Positions 1 through 10,850 of a stretch of DNA of 64,000 bases are shown piece after piece. Numbering within the stretch: the first letter of the stretch is position 1; the number at the start of each line of letters is the position of its first letter. The notes under the pieces are model-generated. The model had not been told where the DNA came from. It was given only the letters and a program-made list of their open reading frames with translations, and searched no databases. The position numbers and the translations under genes were made by a program. This DNA comes from Acanthopleura granulata (lineage: Eukaryota > Mollusca > Polyplacophora > Chitonida > Chitonidae): contig JABBOT010000080.1 in NCBI GenBank assembly GCA_016165875.1, forward strand, positions 18,696,572 to 18,760,571, written 5' to 3'.

Positions 1-544
1 CTTTGCCACTAGTTCTTTTCTGCACTTCACCTCTCACAGTGTAAGGCTCAAATAAATCAAGCAAAAACATGGTTGAATAGCTGGGGAAGGTTTCAGCCGA
101 GTTTTAGGCGATAATCCCTTCTCCTGCTGAAGAAATAGCGTTTCTCTCAATTTACAGTTGAGAATCATTCTTGACACTGTTTGCTAATCTGCTGCCATGG
201 GGTACCCAGAACTGTTGCCTGCATCTTGCCAACGTAGCAGCTCGATCTCCGTGGCCTGCTTTATGGGCATGTTCCATGGACAGTCTGGTCCCGTGGTGTT
301 TCGCTGGCAAGAGCTTTCAAAGATCTGAGTCATACTGTCATAGCATTATATCTCTGTAAGCATTGTGGTCCTTCATTGGGTTTAGTCTTGCGTAAGAGAA
401 TCCAGTTTTGCTGTGAGATTTCTCCACTTCTTGGTGGATTGTACCCTGGATATCTCAGACAATGAAATTCTCTGCCTCTCTCAGATTTTGTGGCGTTAAT
501 ATACTTATTTGGGTTCCTCTGAAAGACTTCAACTTTGCAATATT

Positions 545-889
545 TCAAAATCTGGCAACAACAGATATAGCTTTATCAATAGAGCTGTATTTATGATAGT
601 CAATCAAATGTGGTTTGGTCTGACTGACTGCTAAAGTGCTTATTTTCTTTTCTCCAGGAAACAGAACATCTCCCTGTAATCCCAACTTTATACCCCAGTT
701 CTTCACAAGGGAATCTTTTTGCAAGACAGGTTGTCCATTCCTCCAGTCACTGCCTGCAACTAATCGATGTGAAGTTTGGCCTCTGGTAAGCCAATCTGCT
801 GTATTCAGCTCAGCAGATATCCAAGCCCAAATTGACAGGTCACCATTTGTAGCAGTCTGGATTTCTCCAATACAGATGCCTTCAAACAC
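545..889 (-). pseudogene. BEL/Pao RNase H-integrase connection remnant
   Basis: The minus-strand open stretch contains AELNTADWLTRG, the [HS]-x-x-NPAD-[WL]-x-[ST]RG motif found between RNase H and integrase in BEL/Pao elements. It is followed by DWRNGQPVLQK, matching the usual W-x-x-GP-x-[FW]L context. It supports the family call independently of the protease. The integrase catalytic core should lie left of 545. I see only short coding-like pieces in 170-548 and no intact DDE signature. Confidence 0.7.
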
Positions 890-899
890 TTTGAACCTT

Positions 900-1700
900 G
901 TGCATGTCTAATTGATCATGTTAAGGACAGTTTCAGAATCAACAAGACGATGGGCTCTTTCGGAGTCAAATCTGATGTCTTTTTCAATGACTGCTCGTCC
1001 TCTCTTGCATAGTACAGCAACATTTAACAAGTTCAAAGCTTGTTGACTGGTGCAATTCTACCCTTGACCATGATCAGTCTACACCATCTTGTACCATTCT
1101 CAAGACTCCATAGAATGTAAGCAGCAAGTCCATATGCAATGTCACTGCCATCACAGAGGATTTTAAGCCATGGGTGGCCAATGACATTTGGTGGATGCAA
1201 GTTGCGGTCCAACTTAACTGTTCCAGCTCAAACATTTCTTTCAAGAAGAGTACCCACTTTGCTGTCAAGTCTCCAGGAAGTGAATCAAGTTGGAGAGTCC
1301 AAGTTTCTCAGAGGTACATTTTTGCCAGCAGTGTAAAAGGGCAAACCAATCTGAGAGGGTCAAAAATCAACATGACCTGCTCTTGGAACATGCATCTTGT
1401 CAGGACACTTGGAATGCCTTTTGGTATGTCTATCTTTGTCAAGTTAGGGCCTGTAAGATCGTCTTTCTTCTTCCTTGTGAAGTTAAGTGTTACTTCACAG
1501 ACCATTACATCTTCATTTGGTTTCCAACCCATACCAAGAACTCAAGTTGTCACTTGATCCTTTGAGTAACATCTTGACTGGTTCCTCTACTGATTATAGT
1601 GCTTCTTCCTATTGGCCTCCTTTGTGAGTAGTATTTCTGCCACTGAATTGCACTTAACTGAACCCAGCATTTTCTATTTTGGTCATATTCAAGACTGTCT
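900..1700 (-). pseudogene. BEL/Pao reverse transcriptase C-terminal / RNase H remnant
   Basis: The minus-strand stretch at 1308-1532 contains MGWKPNEDVMVCEVTL and MLIFDPLRLVCPFTLLAK. This is the BEL/Pao signature that follows the RT palm (a G-W-x-P segment, then [SL]IFDPLG-x-x-x-PFT). Further down, at 1040-1270, the minus strand still gives RNase H-like text in shifting frames (an HPWLKI...DGS...AYG pattern, then a KGRIAPVNK-like end). The palm core with the catalytic YxDD box is not visible between 1530 and 1700, so this copy has lost it. The region carries several stops and frameshifts. Confidence 0.7.
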
Positions 1701-1768
1701 TGAATCATTTTGAGTTCTTGTTCCTCTCCAAAACACTAGTTATGACCAACTGATGGACATGTGCCACA

Positions 1769-2536
1769 TCAACAGCCACCACAGCATGGAATGATTTCTG
1801 TGGCAACTTCTTCATCTTTGATGAAGTTCATAATCAGACCTTCCTGATTCTTGTTATTAAATGATCTGGCAATGTTACTTGAAGAACTGGCTTCAACTGT
1901 GTCAGACATCATGTGAGATTGTTCAATTGTCTCTTCAGATCTGGGCATGACGACAACATCAGGAAATGACTTCACAACAGCAGGACATTGACTGGGTGTC
2001 TGAAATTCCTGTGGAGAGAATACACTAGTTGAGTGCAAAGTTTTAACTGGATATTTAGCATGGACAGTTCTGGATGAGTTCGTTGTAAACATATTTCCAG
2101 ATTTTCCTTGCATAATGCTCAGATTTGGACCAGCTTGAGCAATCTGCTTTTTTGGATGAAGGCCAAAATTGTCACATCCCAGGATGATATCAACAGTTTT
2201 CCGTTGTTGTTGCAAACGATTTGCACCATAGCTCGGAAACACTTCACTCAGAATCTTTCTGTTCAGCTTGCTAACAGGTCCTGTGATATTATCTATACCA
2301 AATGCAATAATCTTCATTTTTCTACCATTCTGTGCCTGCAAACACACATCACACTGACGAGTATTGTATGTTTTCTGCACATTTCCCATGGTGGTGAGAT
2401 CTAAAGTGAAGCCATCAAGTTTTCTTGCTTGAGGATGATCAGCAGCTTTACGTGTGATATAGGTTGTCTTTGAACCACCATCACAAAAGACTGTGGCCTT
2501 TTTACCACTGCAAAAACTGCCTCCTGGACAGGACAT
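1769..2536 (-). pseudogene. BEL/Pao aspartic protease and start of pol
   Basis: This open stretch of 255 codons on the minus strand is the best preserved part of the element. DGGSKTTYITRKAA matches the active-site region of retropepsin-like proteases of BEL/Pao elements (D-[ST]-G-S followed by a conserved Thr/Ile segment), with DGG in place of the usual D[ST]G. About 95 residues later DIILGCDNFGLHP matches the second conserved strand of that family (hydrophobic-hydrophobic-LG-x-D). It presumably acted in particle maturation by cutting the Gag-Pol polyprotein. It lies directly between the gag relic and RT remnants, as the family order predicts. The Met at 2536 is simply the first in the open stretch, not a real start. 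Confidence 0.75.
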
Positions 2537-2589
2537 AATGTTAGATAAGTCACATCAGCAGATTTACTTTCAATCATTATCTTCACATG

Positions 2590-4326
2590 ATCTGAAGTGC
2601 GGTCTGAGCTCTTGTCATCTGTCTTCTTACACTACACAACATGGTGCTCAGTATTCTCATATCTCGGACATGGCTATCTATTTGAACATTTTTCTCTCAA
2701 GTGGTCTACAAAACATATGATGCAAGCTCTGACTTGTTTCAATACTTCACACTTCCCTTCTTTTCCATCTACAGGAAGTTTCTTGAATGCAATGTGCTCA
2801 CCTGTAACATGCTTCATACCTTCCTTCCTGTGTTCAGGAAATGCACATGGGAAGAACTTCTTCTTGGGAGCTGGATTCTTAAATTTCTCAGCGCCTTTTC
2901 CACTGCTTTGATACGTAGATGCAACTTTTATGTCCTTCTGACCTTTACCAGACTCTGAAGGTTGTGTCTCGGCCAATCTGAAGGTTGTGCCTCGGCCAGT
3001 CTGAAGGTTGTGTCTCGGCCAATCTGAAGGTTGTGTCTCGGCCAGTCTGAAGGTTGTGTCTCGGCCAATCTGAAGGTTGTGTCTCGGCCAATCTGAAGGT
3101 TGTGCCTCAGCCAGTCTTACAACAGTCTCTCTTTCTCTTTCCAGAAAGCACATGAATGGAACGAAAGGCGATATCTTCTGTGCAATTGTCTGGTCCACAT
3201 CCCTCATGGTTAAGGTGTTGAGCATGTTGACTCAATTTCATCCATCAGCCCAAACGAGCCTCGGTAGTCATCATTTTTGACTTTTTTAAAGTTCTGCAAA
3301 CTGTTCAATGCTGCTTGCACACTGGCACTTGCATCATCATAGTATAATGCTTCTGACTTTCTCCACATCAAGTCATAAGCTTCTGGTCTAGTGATGTAGA
3401 CTGACTGAATCCTTTGGCTGACTTCACCTTTCACAGAGCATTTAAGCTCATGGCTAGAGCTGTCTTTTCTGTCTAGGAGTTTTCTGCTAGAGCTCTCCAG
3501 ACAGACTTGAACTCTGGCCAGCCTTTCTCCCACCATAAAATGTGGGTAAAGAAAACTTTTGCCGCTTGACGTCTGTCATAGTGACTTAGAGGCATATTGT
3601 TGATATGGTCACCTTGAGGTTGATTTCTTTCTTTTAGAAAGTCAGTTGATGTGTTTGTAACTGGATTTCAAATATCATAAGTGGAATTTAACTGATGCCC
3701 AAGTGTAAACTCAGTACCTTGGCCTACTATGGTGAGGGCTCCAAACTGACTTACACAGTAAGCTGGTGTTCCACTCCCACCTTTGGGAGACCTTTGGTAA
3801 GTTGGAGTGACTACAGGAGCTCCTGAAAGGGTTCCTGCTGCAGTGTGGACATATACAGAGGTTGACTGATTAAGTGGTGTTCATCATGCCATCCTTGGGG
3901 ACACATCATCTGGATAAATGGACTTCAGCATGAGGTTGATATCTCTGTTTTTCCAATCAATCACATCAACAACTGAGTCCACCTCCATTTATTCACCCTT
4001 GATTTCATCAGTACCTAGAAGCACTTGAAGTTTGTCCATATCTCCGAGGGCAGCAGACAGTAATTTTGCCATATCATCTTTATTCATCTGCAAGGTTTGC
4101 ACTCTGGGATGAAATAACAGATCTTCATATATGTTCTTGAACAAATTCTACCAATAATTCTCTTCATGTTTGCGAGCACTGGTGCTGCCTCTTTTCTTCT
4201 TAAGATCTGACGATCTGCCTCTTTGGCTTGAAGAAATTTTGCTATTGCATCTTCATGAGTATTCTTCACAGTATCTATGTACTGAGATAAGTTCTCCATT
4301 AACAACTCTGCCTCCAGCTTTGTCAT
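2590..4326 (-). pseudogene. BEL/Pao gag relic (DUF1759-like region and zinc knuckle)
   Basis: Broken gag of the BEL/Pao element. The segment at 4084-4326 is a charged, helical N-terminal piece. The segment at 3210-3536 contains YDLMWRKSEALYYDD and LNSLQNFKKVKND, the pattern of the gag domain found next to BEL/Pao proteases. The segment at 2674-3225 ends in a Cys/His knuckle-like stretch (ACIICFVDHLREKC) preceded by KKKFFPCAFPEHRKEG. Stops and shifts separate the pieces, and nothing here can be a working open frame. 3540-4080 is the same gag in poor condition; short coding-like bits survive around 3900-3990. Confidence 0.7.
2954..3114. repeat. 23-bp minisatellite, 7 copies, inside the gag relic
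   Basis: Seven head-to-tail 23-bp units beginning TCTGAAGGTTGTG, differing by only a few C/T or A/G changes. The unit is not a multiple of three, so the minus-strand translation cycles through three reading frames (SDWPRHN, then shifted versions). The expansion therefore probably happened after the element stopped coding. Confidence 0.95.
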
Positions 4327-4426
4327 CTGGTAACACTAATGTCTCATATTCTTCATAAACTCAGTATAAGCAATTTACAAGCTATATAGCACAGTATAAG
4401 CTGAAACAGGCATGCATTCCAACTCA

Positions 4427-4615
4427 CGTGACACCCAACCAAATCACATTATACTGACACCGGGCTGACCTGTCCTTTTTCCTTCCTCTAACCTCAGAGT
4501 GCTGAGCACCAAGCAAGGCAGCAACAAGTACCAGTTTTAAAGTCTTTGATATGACCCGACCTGGAATTGATCTCCAATACACCTCAAGGCGGACGCTATA
4601 ACCATTAGGCCACCA
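4427..4615 (-). mobile_element. SINE family B, tRNA-headed copy
   Basis: Read on the minus strand, the head at 4615 has a pol III box A-like TGGCCTAATGGTT and a box B-like GATCAATTCC, followed by a body shared with copies at 9800-10010 and 37330-37600 (GTACTTGTTGCTG, then GACAGGTCAGCCCGGTGTCAG). This is a tRNA-derived SINE of a type I associate with mollusc genomes; the exact family name is uncertain. It abuts the BEL/Pao relic. The tail beyond 4427 is truncated. Confidence 0.7.
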
Positions 4616-6735
4616 AGGCGGTCGCGAGTACTCATCACAGATGTACTCCGTGTCATCAGTGTACATCACAAGTACATAAGTCACAGATGGATCGGTTTCA
4701 GCTAAACAACGTGTGACAATGCTCATCAAAAGATGATACAACCAAGCCTACAGGAGATAAACAGAGGAGCCATAATGTCCTTTATTATCAGGAGCAGGTG
4801 GGAAATGAGGAACACTAGATTTATAAACTAAAACCTACAGATACATGTTTTAATCTTGCCAACAGAAGGAAGTACGGCAACAAATGCCAATCAAGGCATT
4901 ACTGAGGACATACATGTATATAACATCTCCTAACGCGACCGAGGTTAAACAATACAGAAGTATAATTGCCCTAAATGTACAATTTTAAATTAGGTGCTTG
5001 GGTAACTCAATTTGGGAATTTAATTCAGACCAAAAAAAAAAAAGATATTTTTAAAAATATAGCCATTGCTTTATTGTTTCAAGAAGATGGGGAACTGAAG
5101 AGTTCATGAAGACATATTTTTGGAATAATTTAACAAAGTGTATAAAATTCAAGTTGGCCTCATAATTTTCATTGTTTAAAACTGAAAGAGCTCAATACAA
5201 ATGTCAACTTGGTGGAGAGCAAACTAGCGACCTCCAGGTGAACCAGACTTCATGTAAGACCACACAAACTACTCAAACCATTATACATGGCTTGCACAAA
5301 AACAGATAATTAGCAATGTTATTTATATCACACCTATAGATCTACCAGCAACATCCAGCAATTGTTCCCTCAGGTGTTTTATATCTGTCAAACACTGCAA
5401 ATCAGAACATTTAGCACTTAATTTGTATCATAAGTCATAAATGTACACATCCCACTGGAGTTGCATAAGCAGTTCGGTAAAACATTAAATGTCACTGAAT
5501 TCAGACATGTCAGGCTGCTGTATAAATATTCAAAAACGCAAACTAATTATAAACTAAACTGAGTGTCAATGTATATGTATATAGTGTTAATAGTAAATAA
5601 TGCTGTCAACTCATAGAAAATGTCAATATACATATTATTTGCCAGAAAAATCTGAAAACCTGCTTTACATGCTATGTACATGCTGTACATGGTTCAGACT
5701 GCAGGAAATTAAATGCACAGATCAAATATTTACTGCAGGCAAATAGATTAAATAAATAAACAGTTGCAAGCAGGCCAATTTAAACAGGTACTGTTATAAC
5801 AACATGTGGTGTAAATTAAATATGACACCAACAGGCACAAACACATGCAGAAATAGAACATAAATTAATTCACATATGTGTGTATACGTATCAACATATG
5901 TAGTGTGCTGAGATATGCAGCAATGGATTTCAGTCAAATTGCTGAGAAATCATTCACTGTAGTTCCATTGTGTATGTGAATTGAAAGAGGAATGTAAATC
6001 TCATCTTCTTCAATGTTTCTTTACAAAGTCTCATTTCACCTTATGTCTGCAAAATTCACAGATTTTTTAATGCACAATGTAAAAAAAAAAAGTTTTTTCC
6101 TTAAACATGTAATATAACACGAATACAGCATAATATTATACAACAATTTGAATAGAACTATAATAAAACGTACCAAAAAAGGTCTTTTCAACACGACACC
6201 TTGGGTTTTAAAACTGCTTTAAAAGATGTTATTTTTATGTCTCCTGAATTAACACATTTTCCTATGCACAATACAAAACAATATTAGGTTTATCCTTGTA
6301 ATTTGATATACAGTCTAACATTATTGCATTAATTAAAAAGTATTATAAGAAGATATACTAAAAGAAAAAATTATACAAATATAGATTACATGTGTATCAC
6401 CTGCTTTTGTAATGGATGCTTGTAAATTGCTTAGATGCTAACCAGGAAATCCAGCTAAAGTCTCTGTAATGACATCATATCTTCCCCTCAAGGCTATCCC
6501 ACCACAACCAATTAGTTCTGACAACTCACAAACCATAGTGGGGAAAACACAACGCAAAATAAATTATTCCTCACATATACAATGTCAGTGAGATGAGAAA
6601 AAAGGAAATCAAAAACAAGCAAAAAAATGAGTAATGAGGTAGGGGAAAATTACACCCGCATGTCAACTTTGATAAGCAAGTGTAAGTTTACCTTCTGTAA
6701 GGCACAAGAGTAATACAGTGAAAATGATAACCGCT
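4616..6735. other. AT-rich non-coding stretch
   Basis: No coding signal on either strand, no splice-flanked open frames and no tandem array. Short A-runs occur at 5032-5042 and 6080-6090. Sequence is AT-rich with many isolated stops in all frames. Confidence 0.6.
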
Positions 6736-7405
6736 TGAGGCCTTTAATTAGTCTTGGCTTTGTGTTGCAGGGGCCGCATATTAACGGGAAATGTTTCATT
6801 TGGGTAATAACCAAAGGCAAGAGTGCGAGGTGACAGTTGAATGGATGACTTGGTCAACCTGAGGACAATGAAGGAGTACCGGTGGCTATTGTTGAAGACA
6901 CACAAAGCCCTGTCCGTGCAGATGTGTTCACAATTGCCTCCCTGACAAATCTTCTCTCCTCCCAGGGACAATCCACATTAAAACTCCCACAAGACAACTG
7001 ATTCCCCGTCCCCTGATACCTTAATAGCCTTTTATCAACATTTTCAAATGTCAAATTCAAACAAAAGAGAAGATATTTTGTCATAATTTCGGGCAGCTGC
7101 TTTGACACAGCCGTACAGCATAAAACAGAATGTTGTAATGCAAACCTATTTCCAGGATCATTAAAGTCGTTTGTTCTCTCGTTATTTGCACAACACCGAC
7201 TCTCTTGTCATTGGCTAATATAACTTGAAGCTCTCTTCTGTAAATCTGTCCTCTAATTCAATTATTACGTTTCAATTTTTCGAATCCTTGCCATTGTTGC
7301 CAGAAGACTATTTGGAATTAATTAACACTTCTAGAGAAGCTGAGGTAGAATGGAAGCACACAGAGCCGATTGTCAACGTTCCCCGTAATGTCAACATGGG
7401 CTGGC
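6736..7405. promoter_or_regulatory. Candidate conserved non-coding element 1
   Basis: This stretch is non-repetitive, of balanced composition, and dense in transcription-factor-like words: TTTAATTAGTC (homeodomain-like), CAGCTGCTTTGACA (E-box), TTTATCAACATTTTCAAATG and GGAATTAATTAACAC. No open frame with coding character crosses it. Its texture differs from the low-complexity AT-rich DNA to the left and the minisatellite to the right. The call is inference from texture only. Confidence 0.3.
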
Positions 7406-7549
7406 AAAGTTAATCACAAATTTAACACCTGTGTAAACAGCTGGCTGGTGTCAGTTGTGGGGATGAGGACAGAGGAATGGGGGGTGCCCATGGTATGACA
7501 TAAATTAGGGCTATGGGAGGGGCAGTCAGAGGTTGGATACATAAAATAA

Positions 7550-8830
7550 CACAGGATTGGAAACTGAGGGGTGCTAGACATCGGAAAGACATGAGGGTAG
7601 AGAGATTGAGACTGCGGGATGCTAGAGGTGGGATAGACATGAGGGATGGTTTGAGACCGAGGGGTGCTAGAGGTGGTACAGACATGAGGACAGAGGGTTT
7701 GAAACTGACAGGTGCTAGAGGAGATAGACAGGAGGAAGGAGGGTTTTGAGACAGGAATGCTAGAGGTGGTCGTGACATGAGAACAGAGAATTTGACTTAG
7801 GATGCTAGAGGTGGTAAAGACATGAGAGCAAAGAATTTTAGACTTTGGGATGATAGAGGTGGTAAAGACATGAGGGCAAAGAATTTTAGACTTAGGGATG
7901 CTAGAGGTGGTAGGGACATGAGGGCAAAGAATTTTAGACTTAGGGATGCTAGAGGTGGTAAAGACATGAGAGCAAAGAATTTTAGACTTAGGGATGCTAG
8001 AGGTGGTAAAGACATGAGAGCAAAGAATTTTAGACTTAGGGATGCTAGAGGTGGTAAAGACATGAGAGCAAAGAATTTTAGACTTAGGGATGCTAGAGGT
8101 GGTAAAGACATGAGAGCAAAGAATTTTAGACTTAGGGATGCTAGAGGTGGTAAGACATGAGGGCAAAGAATTTTAGACTTAGGGATGCTAGATGTGGTAA
8201 AGACATGAGAGCAAAGAATTTTAGACTTAGGGATGCTAGAGGTGATAAAGACATGAGGGCAAAGAATTTTAGACTTAGGGATGCTAGAGGTGGTAGGGAC
8301 ATGAGGAAGGAGGGTTTTGTGACTGAGGTATGCTAGAGGTGGTAAGACATGAGGACAGAGGGTTTGAGACTAACGGATGCTACAGGGTGAGATAGATATG
8401 AGGACAGAGGGCGGAGACTGAGGGATGCTAGAGGCAGTATGGATATGATGACAGAGGATTTGAGGCTGAGAGACACTAGAGGTTGGATAGACATGAGAGC
8501 AGATGTTTTGAGACTGCTAGAGTTGAGATAGACATGACAGCAGAGGTTTTGAGGCTGAAGAATGGTAGAGGTGGGACAGACCTGAGGACAGAGGATTTGA
8601 GACTGAGAGACGCTCGAGGTGGTAGAGACATGTGGACAGAGAAATTGAGATCTATGGATGCTAGAGGTGGTAGAGACATTAGGGCAAAGGGTTTGAGACT
8701 GGAGGTGGGATATATATGAGGATAGAGGGTTTGAGACTGAGGTGGGACAGACCTTAGGACAGGGGATTTGAGATGTGGGGGGTGCTAGAAGTGGGACAGA
8801 CATGATGACAGAAGCATGGACAAATGATGC
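7550..8830. repeat. 48-bp minisatellite array, core about 7800-8310
   Basis: Tandem units of 48 bp, recognisable by GATGCTAGAGGTGGTA and GAATTTTAGACTTAGG. The core (about 7800-8310, roughly ten units) is nearly identical from unit to unit. Both flanks (7550-7800 and 8310-8830) hold older, diverged units with small indels. Because 48 is a multiple of three, both strands stay open and give 16-residue repeat peptides (for example MRAKNFRLRDARGGKD); these are by-products of the array, not genes. Confidence 0.95.
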
Positions 8831-8959
8831 TTATATGCTCCTATGTGTAGAACAGGCAGGAGCACAGAGTTCGGTACCTGTTACTGGCTGCCGAGATTGA
8901 GATACAATCACAATAGATTAAATTCAAAATTTTGATGAGATAACACACATCACATGTTA
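8831..8959. other. Short spacer
   Basis: Unique sequence between the 48-bp array and the candidate conserved element. Nothing recognisable. Confidence 0.5.
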
Positions 8960-9420
8960 ATGTATATGGTTAGTGCACCTTGACCTTCCACCATTTGAAC
9001 AGGACATTTTCTGTATTGAATAAGAAGTTAAAGGAACTTGATGCAGAAAATGGGTGGAAATCTGCCACCATTGCATGCTCTAATGGACATGACTCTTTGC
9101 AAGCACTGACAGCACAGGGACATCTTAGGACAATCCAAGGACACAGTTCTGCCTGCTCCAGCGCAGGCAATAAAATGTCTCTCCTTTGGCAATTACATCC
9201 AGCTTTCTCAGATTTCCCAGGAGACAGCTTTTTCTGGCGTGATGTCTCTTTACAGGCTAACCCAAGCTGGCCAGACAGCCAATTGTTATATCAGGTTTTT
9301 GTCAGTCTGCTAATGTCACATGACATGCTAGAAAGAGATTTGTGTGGCTTGGAATAATCAATCACTTTTAATGTCAGGTGAATGACATTCAAGCTGACAG
9401 TAAATGTAATTAATAACATG
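8960..9420. promoter_or_regulatory. Candidate conserved non-coding element 2
   Basis: Unique, compositionally balanced sequence with factor-site-like words: TGACCTTCCACC (nuclear-receptor half-site-like), CTAATGGACATGACTC, CTTTGCAAGCACTGACAG and AATGTAATTAATAAC. An open stretch at 8980-9357 on the plus strand has no recognisable protein features, no convincing start context and no splice partner, so I treat it as chance. Non-coding constraint is suspected from texture only. Confidence 0.3.
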
Positions 9421-9799
9421 AAGGAAAAGTAAGTTTTCATGTCTGTGAACAGTTAAGGTTTTCACAGCACCCTATCACCAACTAATACTTCCCTAGAGTA
9501 AACAATATATGATTTTTCTTATCAATGAATGCCCTCTAGGCTTCTATCATTCACACCCGAGTGAAGAGAAAAGGGTTTTCATCCCACAAGTATGATGATA
9601 AATACACTTTTCAAAACAAGTGACTTGAAATATTGACCAGAACAGTAAAAATACCGACAATTTTATTTACAATGTTAAACTATTCCACAGATATGTTAGG
9701 AATTTTAAGGTTTTTCTTTTTTCTTTTCTTTCCTTGTACTTAAATTAATTTTTCAGTCATATGAGGAGTAGGAGTCTTTAGAAGCTATACATGCTGAGA
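9421..9799. other. Non-coding stretch without recognisable features
   Basis: AT-rich, with a TTTTCTTTTTTCTTTTC pyrimidine run near 9714. No coding signal. Confidence 0.5.
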
Positions 9800-10010
9800 T
9801 CATGGCACCAAAGTACCGCCACCACTGGAACATCATGCCGCAGACACCAGATATGACACCCCACCCAGTCCCATTATGCTGACACTTGTCTGACCTGTCC
9901 TGTTTCTTTGCTCTAACCGCTCAGTGCTGAGCACCAAATGATGCAGAAACAAGTATGATTTTGAAAGTCTATGGTATGACCCAGTTCGGAATCCTCTCAA
10001 GGATATGCAT
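9800..10010 (-). mobile_element. SINE family B fragment (body and tail)
   Basis: Matches the reverse complement of the copy at 37330-37600: ACTGGAACATCATGCCG, then the ATGACACCCCACCCAGT stretch, then CTGACCTGTCCTGTTTC and CAGTGCTGAGCACCAA. The tRNA-like head seen in the 4.4-kb copy is lost beyond about 10010. Confidence 0.7.
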
Positions 10011-10627
10011 ACCTGGACATTACTATGTACCTGCCGACACCTAGTGTGTCTGCAGATACAGGTAGGACAATTCCTTACCACAATACAGAAACAATATAGG
10101 AGTCCTTTCTTTAAACATTGTGTACTGTGGAACACAGTAAATCCTCTGCCCCAAGTACCTGTTTGACTGGTTCATAACATTACTGGCTTATAAACCGACG
10201 TATAGAATCTCAAATCTTAATTAATAACCTACAAGGGCTTTAAAAATTCTGAAATTTTTTAAACCAATATCATTTTTGATTTCTGTAATTAATTTTTATA
10301 AGATTGTTGTTGAACTAAAGCCATATTGAAAAATTTTACACTTTATAATATACACTGGCAGTCAGTTTTATGGATTGAGGCAGCCAAAATAACCTGAGTA
10401 TTCTCTAGATGTTTGGCAACTTACTGCCAAACTCTCCGAAAATTTCACAGATATATGAGATTTCTTCATCACTACTTCGGTGAAGACAACAATGGTCTTT
10501 AAGGAACATTACACTTCACAAATTCCCACAAGAGCATTGTTGACATACTTTTTCGTATATTCAGGGTTTAATTATACCAATTTGTTGCTCAAGACCAGAC
10601 TTGAACCCCTGATCATGTATCCTAGTG
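10011..10627. other. Non-coding stretch
   Basis: AT-rich unique DNA. A box B-like GACTTGAACCCCTG near 10598 hints at an old tRNA-derived SINE head fragment next to the SINE that follows. No gene is seen. Confidence 0.45.
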
Positions 10628-10850
10628 ATTGAATTTATTTATTTATTTTATTGGATTGCTGTTTTACGCCGCACTCAAGAACATTTCACTCGGACGACAG
10701 CAGCCAGCAGTGTGGTGGGAGGAAACTGGGCAGCCTGGGGGAAACCCACAACCATTTACAGACTGCTGGCAGACCGCATTATTAAGAGGCACCCGGGTGA
10801 TTACCCCGTGCTATCGCACTAACCCCTTTGGCCACACAGGACCCTCCTCA
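10628..10850 (-). mobile_element. SINE family A, near full length
   Basis: On the plus strand it starts with (TTTA)n and the tail GCTGTTTTACGCCGCACTCA, then the core (GGTGGGAGGAAACTGGGCAG, GGGGGAAACCCACAACCAT, GCTGGCAGACC) and ends at a degenerate head near 10850. The element therefore lies on the minus strand with its tRNA-like head at the right. It is shared with copies at 14505, 19890, 27010, 31348, 45495 and 58465. The head is divergent. Confidence 0.8.

Larger units (their letters stand above)
1..4326 (-). mobile_element. BEL/Pao LTR retrotransposon relic, truncated at the window edge
   Basis: Reading the minus strand from 4326 towards 1, the fragments appear in BEL/Pao order: gag, aspartic protease, reverse transcriptase/RNase H, then the RNase H-integrase connection. 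Frames are broken by many stops and shifts, so the copy is dead. The catalytic core of the reverse transcriptase appears to be missing: text that normally precedes it (1690-1730) is separated by only about 150 bp from the domain that follows it (1530). A 23-bp minisatellite has expanded inside gag. No LTR is identifiable; the integrase-side LTR would lie left of base 1. The family assignment rests on recognised motifs, not on an alignment. Confidence 0.85.

Noticed and set aside
7414..8803. Several long repetitive open stretches on both strands
   Set aside because: They are translations of the 48-bp minisatellite; both strands and several frames are open because of the unit length, not selection.
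8980..9357. 125-codon open stretch on the plus strand
   Set aside because: No recognisable domain, no splice context and unremarkable composition; the DNA looks more like a conserved non-coding element.
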